Origin: Lentisphaerota bacterium | Lineage (GTDB): Bacteria > Verrucomicrobiota > Lentisphaeria > Victivallales > Victivallaceae | Assembly: GCA_015061695.1 (NCBI GenBank) | Contig: SUWA01000015.1 | Span: 1-41,171, forward strand | Length of the DNA stretch: 41,171 nucleotides | Direction of reading: 5' to 3' | Shown: in pieces, positions 7,975 through 17,113 of the stretch | How positions within the stretch are numbered: position 1 is the stretch's first letter | Layout of the letters: each line of letters begins with the position of its first letter | The notes under the pieces: model-generated | What the model saw: only the letters and a program-made list of their open reading frames with translations | What the model was told of the DNA's origin: nothing | The model's database searches: none | Made by a program: the position numbers and the translations under genes

Positions 7975-8820
7975 ATGTTATACCGACTTTTGCCGATGCT
8001 GCTGCTGGCGGCATTTTTGATTACCGGCTGCGAGAAAAAGCGCGTTGCCGATCCACCCACGGCCCGGGCAGAACTGACCACACGGCTTTACGATGCCTTG
8101 CAGGACAAGCGTTACGAAGAAGCGCTGGCGATCATTGACAAACTCCTGGCCAGCGATCCGGATGATGTTGACCTGCTGGAAATGCAGATCCGGGTAACAG
8201 CCAACATGCACACAGTACAAATTCAGCAGGCGGTGGATGACGGCGATTTGGACAAAGCCCTGCAGCTTCTCCGCGAGGCGCGCAAAAAGCATCCGGCCAT
8301 CCGGCAGTTTTTGGATATGGAAGAAGAGATCACGGCCCTGACCGAACTGCGCGATGCGGCCGGAACGCTGGCCAACGCAAAAACCATTCCGGAACTGCGC
8401 AAGGCGCTGGAAACGATCCGGCTTATGGATATATCCGGGCAGTATCCGCAGGCAGTTGCCCTGCAGAAAGATATTGCCAAACGGCAGCAAGACCTCAAAA
8501 ATATGATCGCTGCCGAAGCTAAAGCTAAAGCCGAAGCCGAAGCCCGAGCCAGAGCCGCTGCCGAAGCTAAAGCCAAGGCCGAGGCCGAAGCCAAAGCCCG
8601 CGCCGAAGCTGAAGCCAGGGCTGCTGCTGAAGCCCAAGCCAAAGCTGCCGCCGAAGCTAAAGCCAAAGCCGAAGCTGAAGCCAAAGCTAAAGCCAAAGCT
8701 AAAGCCAAGGCTGAAGCCCAGGCTGGAACTGCGACCGACAAGCCGCAGCAGAATGTGCCCAAACTTATTCAGCCGGATCCGAATGTTTTTGTCGGGCCGC
8801 AAATTCCGCAGAAGCCATGA
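7975..8820 (+). CDS. Lipoprotein with TPR-like region and Ala/Lys/Glu-rich repeat
   Basis: This 281-residue protein has a lipoprotein signal (hydrophobic 3-16, LITGC with lipidated Cys19). Residues about 30-110 look like paired TPR-type helices (YEEALAIIDKLLASDPDD; LDKALQLLREARKKHP). A long stretch at about 179-249 consists almost only of Ala, Lys, Glu and Arg and should form an extended helix, in the manner of TolA domain II. The tail is Pro/Gln-rich. The product would be a membrane-anchored periplasmic scaffold that could span the periplasm or contact peptidoglycan. The stop codon overlaps the start of the next gene. The function is unknown; the TolA resemblance is compositional, not evidence of homology. 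Confidence 0.75.
   Translation: MLYRLLPMLLLAAFLITGCEKKRVADPPTARAELTTRLYDALQDKRYEEALAIIDKLLASDPDDVDLLEMQIRVTANMHTVQIQQAVDDGDLDKALQLLREARKKHPAIRQFLDMEEEITALTELRDAAGTLANAKTIPELRKALETIRLMDISGQYPQAVALQKDIAKRQQDLKNMIAAEAKAKAEAEARARAAAEAKAKAEAEAKARAEAEARAAAEAQAKAAAEAKAKAEAEAKAKAKAKAKAEAQAGTATDKPQQNVPKLIQPDPNVFVGPQIPQKP
8511..8724 (+). repeat. GCYGAAGCY/AAAGCY coding repeat
   Basis: This 214-bp tract is built of degenerate GCY-GAA-GCY and AAA-GCY units that encode the Ala/Lys/Glu helix of the lipoprotein. Such tracts are prone to slippage and length variation. Confidence 0.85.
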
Positions 8821-9692
8821 AAATATTCTGCAAGCTGTTTTCCGGGTGGCTGCTGCTGACCGCGATTTTACTGCCGGGAGCGGAACTGCCCGATCCGGCG
8901 TTTCGCCTCGGCAACAGAGATTTCAGCCGCGCCGAAGCAATTTTGCTGGCGGGGGGCGAGTCCGATCCGGAGCGGGCCAGAGCGCTGATCCAGAATAACT
9001 TTGCCGCTGCCGCCACCATAGTTGTATGCAGCAGATCCGGCATTGAGCTATCCGCAGAATCCACGCAAAAAACCTTACAGGAATCACTGTTGCTGATGTC
9101 GCCGGAAGCCCGGAAAAAATTCCTTCAGCAATTATCCGATAACGATATTTCTCCTGAAGAGTGGCAGCTCCGTCAAGCCCGGCGTTTGGAAAATCAGCTG
9201 AACGACGCCGTACGCCGGTGGTATGTGAAAAATTATGCTGCCCGACGCCGGATAAGTCAGGAGCATATTCAGGCCTGGTATTACCGGAACATGAATATTT
9301 TCCGCCGCACCGAGGTTAAAAGCGACTTTATCTGGGTGTTTGCACCGCAAGATACCGCCCGTCTGGAACAGGCTTTGGCTGCGCTCCGGCAAGGTGCTGC
9401 GCCGGATGCGGTACGCAAAGAGTTTGCGTTGCCGGTCAACATAGCTGATTTACTGGAAGATCTGCAGAAAAATTCCCGCCGGCGGACTCCGGCGGCGCCG
9501 GGCTACGAAATCATAAGAAGCGAACGCTGTCTTTACTTGCTCAAAGCCGACGCTTTGCAGCACTTTTATCTGCCCTTGGACGAAAAACTGCAGCTGGCGA
9601 TCGGCAACGCATTGTATGACGCGCTGGCCAAAGCCACACTGGCAGAAGTTCTGAAAAAAGAATTCCCGCATGGCGGAATAAAGTTCTATTGA
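8817..9692 (+). CDS. SurA/PpiC-like periplasmic chaperone (degenerate parvulin)
   Basis: The 291-residue protein has a signal peptide (residues 1-22, cleavage near LLPGAE) followed by a SurA/PrsA-like helical N-region. The phrase ISQEHIQAWYYRNMNIFRRTEVKSDF resembles the hinge before a parvulin domain (eei..yY..n...f..pe). The region after it (ALAALRQGAAPDAV) matches the start of a parvulin fold, but the usual isomerase motifs are not evident, so it may act as a chaperone only. It overlaps the lipoprotein stop (ATGA), so the two are translationally coupled and probably work together in periplasmic or outer-membrane protein handling. Assignment is moderate, made from motif resemblance. Confidence 0.6.
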   Translation: MKIFCKLFSGWLLLTAILLPGAELPDPAFRLGNRDFSRAEAILLAGGESDPERARALIQNNFAAAATIVVCSRSGIELSAESTQKTLQESLLLMSPEARKKFLQQLSDNDISPEEWQLRQARRLENQLNDAVRRWYVKNYAARRRISQEHIQAWYYRNMNIFRRTEVKSDFIWVFAPQDTARLEQALAALRQGAAPDAVRKEFALPVNIADLLEDLQKNSRRRTPAAPGYEIIRSERCLYLLKADALQHFYLPLDEKLQLAIGNALYDALAKATLAEVLKKEFPHGGIKFY

Positions 9693-9702
9693 AGTTCCGC
9701 GT

Positions 9703-10542
9703 TTATTTGATAACGATCTGCTGATCAACAGTCAAGTCGATCACCCGTTTGGAAGGCTCTTCTTTGAGCAGATAATCCGCGGTCAGACGCAGTTTTTCCA
9801 ACATTGCGGGGTAATTGCAATCCAGCAGCGGCAGTTTGACCACAAACTCTTCGGCTTCAGCGCCGTTGCCGTGATAACGGAATGTGCCGGAAAGGATATT
9901 TTTATTGCGCAATACAGAAATATTCACCGCCTCAAAACTGCCGTTTTCCTGCATGGCATTCAATAAGGCCAGGGCTTCCAGCGTGTCCGTTGCGGTGCTG
10001 CCGGGCTGATACTCATTGCCGCTGCCGCCCAATACGGTTATGACCGGCAGTTTTTCGTGTACACCCAGACATTCGCGGGAGTTCATGACCAGCGCATTAG
10101 AGTCAACAACCAGTTCTCCGCCGGCCAGAAACGCTTTCGGGACCCGTTCGTCGATCTTTATATGCAGTGTATCCGGCAGCATCCAGATCACCTGTGCATC
10201 GGCCACATTGGGTATGGCAAGGATTTTTTTGCGCAGTCCGTTCATATCCAGCGCCATCATATTGTCGGAACCCACCTTGAGATCCAATTCGCTCACCAGA
10301 TTTTCTTTATTGCCGCCCTGCCCCCAATAACCGGTACTGTCGATCTTGACCACTTGCAGAGTCAGGCGGGGATTTTTATCCAGCATCCGGCCCTTGAGCC
10401 ACCACAGTCCGAGTAAAAGCATTATCAACAGCGCGATCAACGCCGCCAGCAAGATGCTGCCGCGTTTGAATTTGCGCCGTTCCTGAACTTGTGCGCTTTT
10501 GGTCGAAGAACTGGTTTTGGTTTGACTTTTACGAACTGCCAT
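9703..10542 (-). CDS. ftsQ: Cell division protein FtsQ (POTRA domain)
   Basis: FtsQ/DivIB links early and late divisome proteins. The 279-residue protein has a basic cytoplasmic N-terminus, one transmembrane helix (about 29-50, LLAALIALLIMLLLGLWWL), a POTRA domain (about 60-130, with MNGLRKKILAIPNVADAQVIWMLPDTLHIKIDERVP) and a beta-rich FtsQ domain (LVVDSNALVM...LPVITVLGG). The order and the P-V-A-V-R-P-like element match the family. It is convergent with the SurA-like gene, whose stop lies 10 bp away. It is not inside a dcw cluster here. Confidence 0.85.
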   Translation of the reverse strand: MAVRKSQTKTSSSTKSAQVQERRKFKRGSILLAALIALLIMLLLGLWWLKGRMLDKNPRLTLQVVKIDSTGYWGQGGNKENLVSELDLKVGSDNMMALDMNGLRKKILAIPNVADAQVIWMLPDTLHIKIDERVPKAFLAGGELVVDSNALVMNSRECLGVHEKLPVITVLGGSGNEYQPGSTATDTLEALALLNAMQENGSFEAVNISVLRNKNILSGTFRYHGNGAEAEEFVVKLPLLDCNYPAMLEKLRLTADYLLKEEPSKRVIDLTVDQQIVIK

Positions 10543-10686
10543 AAATTATTTTCTTTCCCGATAACAGATTGCTGCACGAGCCTCCCCCCGCAGCGGTCGA
10601 TGAGGTAATATAACCTTACATTTGCGATTTTAAAGCCGCAACTTACGGAAAAGTGGAATTTTTTTTCAAAAGAATCTTTATTGCAG

Positions 10687-10714
10687 TTGAATCGAAAAGG
10701 TTTTGTGCTAAATT
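10687..10714 (+). promoter_or_regulatory. Candidate promoter of the MTHFR gene
   Basis: TTGAAT (10687-10692), a 16-bp spacer and TAAATT (10709-10714) preceded by TGC, an extended -10 form. The start codon is 21 bp downstream. Confidence 0.5.
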
Positions 10715-10735
10715 ATCAAAAAATAAACTGATGAA

Positions 10736-12193
10736 ATGGTGTGCAATATGGATGCCCGGCAAGCGGACATACAACTTGAAATGAATTTCAGCACTCCTTC
10801 CGGCAACCGCTTCCGGCGCTGTCTGGAAAATGGAGTGTTTACGGTGCTGTTTGAAGTTACAGCGCCGGGCTATGAGCTGCCCGACGACGAGGCCGCCGCC
10901 CGCCTTGCGCAGTTGGAAAAAACCGCGTTATCCTGTACCAAACTGCCCTGTGCGCTGGCGCTGACCGACCGCAGCTGGTCGGATAAACACCGCTCGGCAC
11001 TGGAATACGCTGCTTTGCTGCCCGAAAAAAACCGCAATTCACATATTTTTTATATCAGCGGCCGCCATGCCGACCACTCCGCGATGCGCAGCAAACTGGC
11101 GGCGGCCCGGAGTTTGAATCTGGCCAATCTGGTGGCAGTTTCCGGCACATCCATGCCCAACGAAGATGCCCGGGCGCTGCGCAAAATTGATTTTACCGAA
11201 AGCGTCCACACGCTGCAAATGCTCCGTGAACAGCCCGACAAACAGCTCTTTTATCCCGGCAGTACCATCAATGCCAATCTCTATTCAGCGCCCGGCCTTT
11301 ACAGCAGTATATTCAAACTGATAAAAAAATTCAACACCGGCAGTGAATTTGCCGTTACCCAGGCGGGATTTGATATTGCCCAGCTGGATAATCTGCGCAC
11401 TTATCTTTCGTGGCGCGGATTTCATCAGCCGCTGATCGCACGCCTGATGCTGCTGACGCCGGACAAGGTGGATAAGATCACAGCCAACGCCATGCCGGGG
11501 ATCAATATCTCCGGTGATTTTCTGCAGATACTGGATAAAGAGTTGAGATTTTCCTCCAGCCAGTTCGAAGCGGCGCAATACCGCCGGCTCGAATTGCAGG
11601 CGGTCGGATGCAAACTGCTGGGCTACAGCGGCATACAGATCGCCGGAGCAGATTCAGTCAACAAGATGCAAATAACCATGGACCGCATCGACCGGGCGCT
11701 GAAAGAGTTCAGCAATCTGAACCAGTGGGCCGAAGAATACAAGTATTACATGGCGCGTTCCGACATGGCCCCCGGCGAAAAAGATTTTTATTTGTTTGAA
11801 AAGCTCCTTGATTCCAACGCCGAAGAGCGCATCGCCCCCCAGCTGACCGAATTTACTTTGCCGGTCAGGAGTTTCGGCGGCCGCTGCCGGGAAAAGCTGA
11901 CCCGCTTTCTGTTTCCGGAAGCCGATCAACAGCCCGCTGCCGAGCGCCATTGGCTGAAAAAACTGCTGACCGGCTGTCCCGGCTGTGCAAACTGCCGGCT
12001 GCCGCAGACCCAATACCACTGTCCGCAGCTCTGCCCCAAAGAGTTGGCCAACGGCCCCTGCGGCGGCGTACGCGACAATGGTTTGTGCGAAGCTGCCGAC
12101 ATACCCTGCGTGCATTTGGATATCTGGCTGGATGCGGAGCGCCGCAAAGCCTGCGACGCGCTGGAAAACGACCTGATCGCCCCCGGCCGCTGA
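10736..12193 (+). CDS. metF: Methylenetetrahydrofolate reductase with MetV-like cysteine-rich C-terminus
   Basis: The protein has 485 residues. The N-terminal two thirds is a MetF-type TIM barrel: FEVTAP (Glu40, at the catalytic Glu position of MTHFR), LALTDRS, the AVSGT strand, FYPGSTINANLYS and the FAVTQAGFD strand. The C-terminus (about 410-485) holds a cluster of cysteines (GCPGCANC, HCPQLCPKELANGPCGG, CEAADIPC) that matches the MTHFR C-terminal domain found in acetogen MetV. In acetogens MetF and MetV are usually separate subunits; here both parts lie in one chain. The expected reaction is methylene-THF to methyl-THF. Met5 (10748) is an alternative start. A bidirectional terminator follows. 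Confidence 0.85.
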   Translation: MVCNMDARQADIQLEMNFSTPSGNRFRRCLENGVFTVLFEVTAPGYELPDDEAAARLAQLEKTALSCTKLPCALALTDRSWSDKHRSALEYAALLPEKNRNSHIFYISGRHADHSAMRSKLAAARSLNLANLVAVSGTSMPNEDARALRKIDFTESVHTLQMLREQPDKQLFYPGSTINANLYSAPGLYSSIFKLIKKFNTGSEFAVTQAGFDIAQLDNLRTYLSWRGFHQPLIARLMLLTPDKVDKITANAMPGINISGDFLQILDKELRFSSSQFEAAQYRRLELQAVGCKLLGYSGIQIAGADSVNKMQITMDRIDRALKEFSNLNQWAEEYKYYMARSDMAPGEKDFYLFEKLLDSNAEERIAPQLTEFTLPVRSFGGRCREKLTRFLFPEADQQPAAERHWLKKLLTGCPGCANCRLPQTQYHCPQLCPKELANGPCGGVRDNGLCEAADIPCVHLDIWLDAERRKACDALENDLIAPGR

Positions 12194-12233
12194 AAAAAAA
12201 CGCTTCCCGTCAGTATACATTTGGTATAAAAAC

Positions 12234-12266
12234 AGAGGCCGTTGCAAATTTTTTGCAACGGCCTCT
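12234..12266. terminator. Bidirectional terminator between convergent genes
   Basis: A 15-bp perfect stem with a 3-nt loop runs from AGAGGCCGTTGCAAA (12234-12248) to its complement (12252-12266). It separates the convergent MTHFR and LamG/glycosidase genes. A-rich and T-rich borders suit both directions. Confidence 0.85.
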
Positions 12267-12294
12267 TGATTCTGGAAGCCGGTTTGATCCGGCT

Positions 12295-15200
12295 TTAACG
12301 GGTTTGCAGTATGCAACCAACTTCGTGCGGATCAAGTTTGAGCTTGATTACCGCCTTGCTGCCTTTGATTTCCACCGGGAGCGACCGGTTGTTCCATACA
12401 TCCACATACCGGGCGCCGGGGAAGTGTTCCACCTCAATGACCGGTTGGTCGATCGAAACAAAATTGCCGTTGAAAAGCGTCCACAAAGTCCGGTCTTTGC
12501 CGGGGAAGCAGTTGGCATAAACCCCGTTGACCAGAGTCGGCACGAGCATTTCCGGTTTTTCGGAAAGGAAACAATCCTTGTATTCGTGCTGAATATCCAG
12601 CGTTTTTGCCAGATTCAAGCGGGTTTCTTCAAAGTAGAGCCAGAATGTTGTATCGTAGAGCGCATAACCGTTGAAAAGGTTGAACTTCATATACGCCCAG
12701 GTTTCGATAAAACCTTCCTGACCGACCTGGAAAACGATCTGCTTAAGCCGCGGGAACGAGAAGCGGTAAGCATCCGGAACCAGCATATCCGCGCCGCTCT
12801 GCGGAGCCGCATCATCGCGGTTGTATACTTTGGCCATATGTTCGTTCAGCGGCAGAGCCGAATAATTGATATTACCATCCATATATTGCGAGTTGATGTC
12901 CGTTACCGGGTACTCGCTCCAGATAGCTGTATCGGGCAAACTCTTGCGCAGTTCCTGCAAAAAGAGTCCGTCATCTTCGGCGATCCACGAGGGGATCCGG
13001 TGGCCGCAGCGAAGATTGATACAGCGTTCATCCCAATGCGTGCCGAATACATCCATGTAAACAACATCGTTATCAACATTGTTGACCAGACGTTTGAGCG
13101 CTTTGGCCGCGTAAGCGCGGCGGGTTTCGCCGCCGACACCGGTAAAGATGGTTTCGTTGTTCATATCCAGACTGCCGTCCGGCCGCTGCAGCACAAATTT
13201 GTCGCCATGACGTTTGTAAAACTCGGTATCGCGGTCGTAGCGATCCCAAATGGTGTAAAGCGACACAAGCATATTTTCGTCCTGCAGTTCGCCGATCAGC
13301 TTGCGGAATTTGGTTCGGCCGCCGATCAGCGTGCGGTAATCTTTATCGCCATATTCACCGTTGCGCGCCCCTTGGGGCCGGTATGACCACCAGTAAAAGT
13401 GGAAAATATCCGGCCGGCGGTTGAACTGCTTGCTGACGGCATCCAGATATGCCTTGACGTTGTATTTTTTGCTCTTCTGGTCGATCAAAAACGGCCACAA
13501 GCCCGCGTCGCAGGGGGCGGAAGCTGTTACATGGATGTAAAACGCATTGAGGAATTTTGTTTTATCCTGCGCATTGACCGGCTTGTACCAGCTGTTCACC
13601 CAGTTGCGGTAATACTCCATGCCGCGCTGCCAGCCGCCGCCGTGAACGGTAATACTGCGTTCGCACAACTGCAGAGTTTGGCCTGATTTGCCGCCCAGAT
13701 CATCGACCCGGTTGGCAATGTAGCCGGTCATGCCAAGCTGGTTTTTGCCGGCGGCATACCAGGTGGGCATTTGCGTTGAGTTATCGGTCATAAAGAGCAG
13801 TCCGCCGCCGGTAGTCTGGTTGAACAGATCAAAAAACTGCATGGTAAAGCCGCGATGATTGGGCTGTATGCAGAAATATTCGTTGGTGGTCAGTACGTTG
13901 CGGTATTGCGGATAGAAGAATCCGTTATCGGATAATTCACCGGTTTTAAGTTCGCTGAAAAAAGGCCAGCAAAGTTCAATTGCCGCGTTATTACTCTGCG
14001 GTATGACCGATGCATTGAATTTGATCTGCGCACTTTCGCTGCCGCTGATACTCAACTGAAATTCTGCGGGGATCGCTTGAATTCCGCCCAGCGTAAAGCT
14101 GACACTGTCTGCTCCGGTTTTCAGATTGCTGACCTTAAAGGCATTGCCGCTGAAGACCGCATCTTTCAAAGATATCTGCACACCGGAACCGGCGGCAAAT
14201 TCAATATCTTCACCGGTAAGTTTGTTGTAAAGCGATTTTACGGCAAAACCGTTGCTGAAATCCAGTTCCAGTTTATAGTAACTGTTTTCCATGACCACGG
14301 TTTGACCGTTGGCAGCAACTTTACAACCGGTGATTTCGACTGTTTTTTCGGCCGGGATCGGAACGGCTTTCAGTTCCGGCACAGTCTGCGGATAGAGCCG
14401 CCGGGCAGAGCTGTTGATCGTAACTGCCGCCAGCGCAATATCGTGGCGCGGGATCTTGTTGACAAACTCAACTTTGCTCAACACTTTTTCCGGATCCAGC
14501 GGTACCATGTAAGCACCGGAGAAATCGGAGATTTGATAGCCTTTTATCTTGAGTTGGAACGGAAAGGCTGTACTTGAACTGCCATCGCTGTAATAGAGTT
14601 TAACCTTAAACGCATCCGCATGATTTATCACCCGCGGAGCCGCCGGCAACGCATAACGGTTGGCCGCTGACGGCAGATCGGTACTCAAGAGGAAGAAGAG
14701 TTCCGACCCCTTCAAATTGACCTTGACCGTGATCGCATCGTTGCGCGAGGGCGGCTGATAGCTGCTGCGGCGCTGTTTGCGACCCAATACAGTAACTTCC
14801 CGGGCGGCAACGGTATTGAATGTATTTTTCGGCCGGATCAGATTGTTTTGGCTGCCGGCAGCCACCTGAAACGGGATGCCGGAAACAGTTACAACCGGGC
14901 TGTTGAACCGGCTGACCGGATCGACCACCGCTTGGTCTGCATTGTCCAGACGGCGGTTCAAGTTATCACTCAAACTCCAGTTGTAAGCGTCTGCTGCAAT
15001 ATAAATCGGCTTGAGATCGCCACTGAACTTGCCTGCCGGGTATTGATTTTGCGGAATATCCTTCAGCGAACGGGCAAAACCGATTTGAGCCACTTCCAGA
15101 AAGGCATTGCTGTTTTGGGTGCGTATTGAAAGTTTGATCCCTTGCAGCGGCGAATCGATTTTCACCTTTTTCCAGTAGGTGCGGTAAACACCATCCTGCA

Positions 15201-16290
15201 GTACTTCGGAGCTGTTCAACAGTACCGTGTTGCCGGCAGTAATGGCGCTTATCACCGGCTGCAGCTGGTGAGTCCGATTCAGCCCGGAAGCCCGCACGAC
15301 CATAAACACATAGCGGTATTGCGAGAGATCCAGCTGCGGAGTCATGCGGTTGCGCCATTCCTGACCGTGCAGTTGCCCGGCCTTACCGTTCACCTCCAGA
15401 TAAATCGACTGGTTTTCGCCGCTTTTTCGGGTGGATCCGGCCGCTTCGACTGCTCCGGCAGAATGTTCCAAAGCCCCGGTAAAACGATTGAAAAAGACCT
15501 GTTTAGCGGACTGGCCGCCGATCGCGCTGAACTCATCGGGATCCAAACTGACCATGTAAACGGCCTTGTCCGGCACCACGATCTTGCCGCTTTTGCCGGG
15601 CGTTGACTTCAAAAATGCCTCCTGAACTTCCGCCGGGGTCATGGCGTGATCGTAAATGGCGGCAAACTGCCAGTCGCCGCCGGAGGGATTGGGGATATTC
15701 AAGTTTGAGTTTTCGGCCAGCCGCAAAGCGGACTGGTCAGCGGCGATCGGCTCGACATTGCGCAAACTGCTGACCAGTTTACCGTTGATATAAAGGAACT
15801 GGTTATGCCCTTTGGCGGTGCTGTCATATACTGCCACCACATGATACCAGCGGCCGTCGGACGGCAGACGCCCGATCGAAGCACGGTGTTTTTCGTTATC
15901 GCCGCCGCCCAGATAAAATTCAAAAGTACCATCGCCGCCGGAGGTGTAATCCAACTGATACTGCGGCGAATAGCGCTTGCCGATCACCATGGTGCTGCCT
16001 GCAGTTCCGCTGGGGCGGAAGACTGCTTCGAGCGTAAATTTTTTGGGCAGATCGGACTTGTTTTTTACGTCAAACTCCACATATTCTTTATGACTGCCGG
16101 GGACGATGCGCAAAAATTTTTCGCCGCCGTCGGACACGAGCCGGGAGTCGCCGCTGCTGCTGTGCAGTCTGGCTTGCGGCGGCATATCATTGCCGCTGAA
16201 GTCCCATTGCCCGATAACGGCAGCAGGCAGCACGCCCAGGAAAAGCGCTCCGGCAACTGTTACCAGAAACTTAATTTTCAATAGCTTCAT
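12295..16290 (-). CDS. Secreted LamG-domain protein with putative glycoside hydrolase barrel
   Basis: This is a 1331-residue exported protein. It has a signal peptide (1-27, KFLVTVAGALFLGVLPAAVIG), then a LamG/concanavalin-like jelly roll (about 28-230, with FTLEAVFRPSG, WYHVVAVYD and a final DHAMTPAEVQEAF). A middle beta-rich region follows (about 250-850, including a galactose-mutarotase-like supersandwich near VVMENSYYKLELDFSNGFAVKSLYN). The last part (about 900-1250) resembles a TIM barrel of the DUF6259/GH101-like type, with NDVVYMDVFG (Asp1080) and AIWSEYPVTD (Glu1126) as candidate catalytic residues, and a small C-terminal beta domain. AGGGGGTT precedes the ATG. The substrate is probably a host or plant glycan. 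The exact family is uncertain; the enzyme assignment is inference. Confidence 0.65.
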   Translation of the reverse strand: MKLLKIKFLVTVAGALFLGVLPAAVIGQWDFSGNDMPPQARLHSSSGDSRLVSDGGEKFLRIVPGSHKEYVEFDVKNKSDLPKKFTLEAVFRPSGTAGSTMVIGKRYSPQYQLDYTSGGDGTFEFYLGGGDNEKHRASIGRLPSDGRWYHVVAVYDSTAKGHNQFLYINGKLVSSLRNVEPIAADQSALRLAENSNLNIPNPSGGDWQFAAIYDHAMTPAEVQEAFLKSTPGKSGKIVVPDKAVYMVSLDPDEFSAIGGQSAKQVFFNRFTGALEHSAGAVEAAGSTRKSGENQSIYLEVNGKAGQLHGQEWRNRMTPQLDLSQYRYVFMVVRASGLNRTHQLQPVISAITAGNTVLLNSSEVLQDGVYRTYWKKVKIDSPLQGIKLSIRTQNSNAFLEVAQIGFARSLKDIPQNQYPAGKFSGDLKPIYIAADAYNWSLSDNLNRRLDNADQAVVDPVSRFNSPVVTVSGIPFQVAAGSQNNLIRPKNTFNTVAAREVTVLGRKQRRSSYQPPSRNDAITVKVNLKGSELFFLLSTDLPSAANRYALPAAPRVINHADAFKVKLYYSDGSSSTAFPFQLKIKGYQISDFSGAYMVPLDPEKVLSKVEFVNKIPRHDIALAAVTINSSARRLYPQTVPELKAVPIPAEKTVEITGCKVAANGQTVVMENSYYKLELDFSNGFAVKSLYNKLTGEDIEFAAGSGVQISLKDAVFSGNAFKVSNLKTGADSVSFTLGGIQAIPAEFQLSISGSESAQIKFNASVIPQSNNAAIELCWPFFSELKTGELSDNGFFYPQYRNVLTTNEYFCIQPNHRGFTMQFFDLFNQTTGGGLLFMTDNSTQMPTWYAAGKNQLGMTGYIANRVDDLGGKSGQTLQLCERSITVHGGGWQRGMEYYRNWVNSWYKPVNAQDKTKFLNAFYIHVTASAPCDAGLWPFLIDQKSKKYNVKAYLDAVSKQFNRRPDIFHFYWWSYRPQGARNGEYGDKDYRTLIGGRTKFRKLIGELQDENMLVSLYTIWDRYDRDTEFYKRHGDKFVLQRPDGSLDMNNETIFTGVGGETRRAYAAKALKRLVNNVDNDVVYMDVFGTHWDERCINLRCGHRIPSWIAEDDGLFLQELRKSLPDTAIWSEYPVTDINSQYMDGNINYSALPLNEHMAKVYNRDDAAPQSGADMLVPDAYRFSFPRLKQIVFQVGQEGFIETWAYMKFNLFNGYALYDTTFWLYFEETRLNLAKTLDIQHEYKDCFLSEKPEMLVPTLVNGVYANCFPGKDRTLWTLFNGNFVSIDQPVIEVEHFPGARYVDVWNNRSLPVEIKGSKAVIKLKLDPHEVGCILQTR

Positions 16291-16317
16291 AAATTGTAAC
16301 CCCCTGCGGGTTTATAA

Positions 16318-16354
16318 AAAAGGCTCCGCGCCACAATTGGATACGGAGCCTTTT
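16318..16354 (-). terminator. Terminator after pseudopilin 1
   Basis: AAAAGGCTCCG (16318-16328) pairs with CGGAGCCTTTT (16344-16354), with T-rich sequence on the minus-strand exit side. It lies between pseudopilin 1 and the large glycosidase, so the latter may be partly insulated or independently expressed. Confidence 0.75.
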
Positions 16355-16380
16355 AAATCAATTAAAGACCGGGCGCAATC

Positions 16381-17070
16381 TCAATATTCGACATCGTCGA
16401 ATTTGATAAGTACGTTGAACGGGTCAAGGTTGGTTTGATCGGCAGATTTGATCGTATTGCTTCTGGCATCGCCACCCAGATACAGCGAGTTGATCGCAGT
16501 CGGATGGCAGCCGGTGGCACCGGTCTTGAGCACATTGGCGCGGGCCGTAGTCTGGTCAGCCCAGATGATCAAACCCGGGTTGTCGCGACCGGCAATTTCG
16601 CGCTTATGTTCACCGAGGCCGTTGGCTGCCGCCTGGGTCTTGTTCTGGAAGTGGGCAATGTAAGACATCTTGACATAGCCGCTGCCATCACCGAAAAGCG
16701 AACTATCGGAAGGACACTTGAAATACTTGCCGGCAATTTCTTTGGTCAGCTTGTTATCTTTGATCGTGCCGCCCAGATATCCGCCCAGGGCCAGTTTGTT
16801 GGCAGGCATTTCGGTATGGTTGGCTTCGTCAACAAAACTTTCAGCATAACCGGCACCAGTATCGGGATTGGCTCGGGTGGGGATATACCCACCTTTATTA
16901 TCACCGGCATACATCAAAGTAGCCGTGCCGATCTGTTTGAGGTTACTGATGCAATTGGCATTGCGGGCACGTTCGCGCGCGGCACTCAAGGCCGGCAGCA
17001 GCATGGCCGCCAGAATCGCAATGATCGCAATAACTACCAACAATTCAATAAGTGTAAACTGCTTCTTCAT
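16381..17070 (-). CDS. Type II secretion-like pseudopilin 1 (prepilin-type N-terminus)
   Basis: The 229-residue protein starts with the prepilin peptidase motif [20 protein letters not shown]: short basic leader, methylated Phe after cleavage, Glu+5, and a hydrophobic helix. [24 protein letters not shown] follows, as in the DUF1559-like and H-X9-DG pseudopilins abundant in Lentisphaerae and Planctomycetes. The C-terminal element [13 protein letters not shown] is a variant of H-X9-DG with GG in place of DG. Two cysteine positions (KCPSDS and the N-terminal C) also match its neighbour. Position between glycosidases suggests a role in presenting or exporting secreted enzymes, but this is inference. 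It is a paralogue of the upstream gene. Confidence 0.9.
   Translation of the reverse strand: MKKQFTLIELLVVIAIIAILAAMLLPALSAARERARNANCISNLKQIGTATLMYAGDNKGGYIPTRANPDTGAGYAESFVDEANHTEMPANKLALGGYLGGTIKDNKLTKEIAGKYFKCPSDSSLFGDGSGYVKMSYIAHFQNKTQAAANGLGEHKREIAGRDNPGLIIWADQTTARANVLKTGATGCHPTAINSLYLGGDARSNTIKSADQTNLDPFNVLIKFDDVEY
16946..17010 (-). repeat. 65-bp perfect repeat (copy 1) in pseudopilin 1
   Basis: Identical base for base to 17682-17746 in pseudopilin 2, including all silent positions. It covers the end of the hydrophobic helix and the [13 protein letters not shown] region. The flanking coding sequence differs at many third positions. Confidence 0.95.
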
Positions 17071-17113
17071 AGTATTGATATTCTCTCTTCAACCGATGAA
17101 TCCAATCATTTGA

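Noticed and set aside
8511-8724. Calling the lipoprotein TolA
   Set aside because: Only the Ala/Lys/Glu composition is shared; there is no TolA N-terminal helix, no C-terminal TolA domain, and it has a lipobox and TPR-like region instead.
8223-8802. Ala/Ser- and Gly/Phe-rich minus-strand frames opposite the lipoprotein repeat
   Set aside because: They are complements of the Ala/Lys/Glu repeat tract and have no signals of their own.
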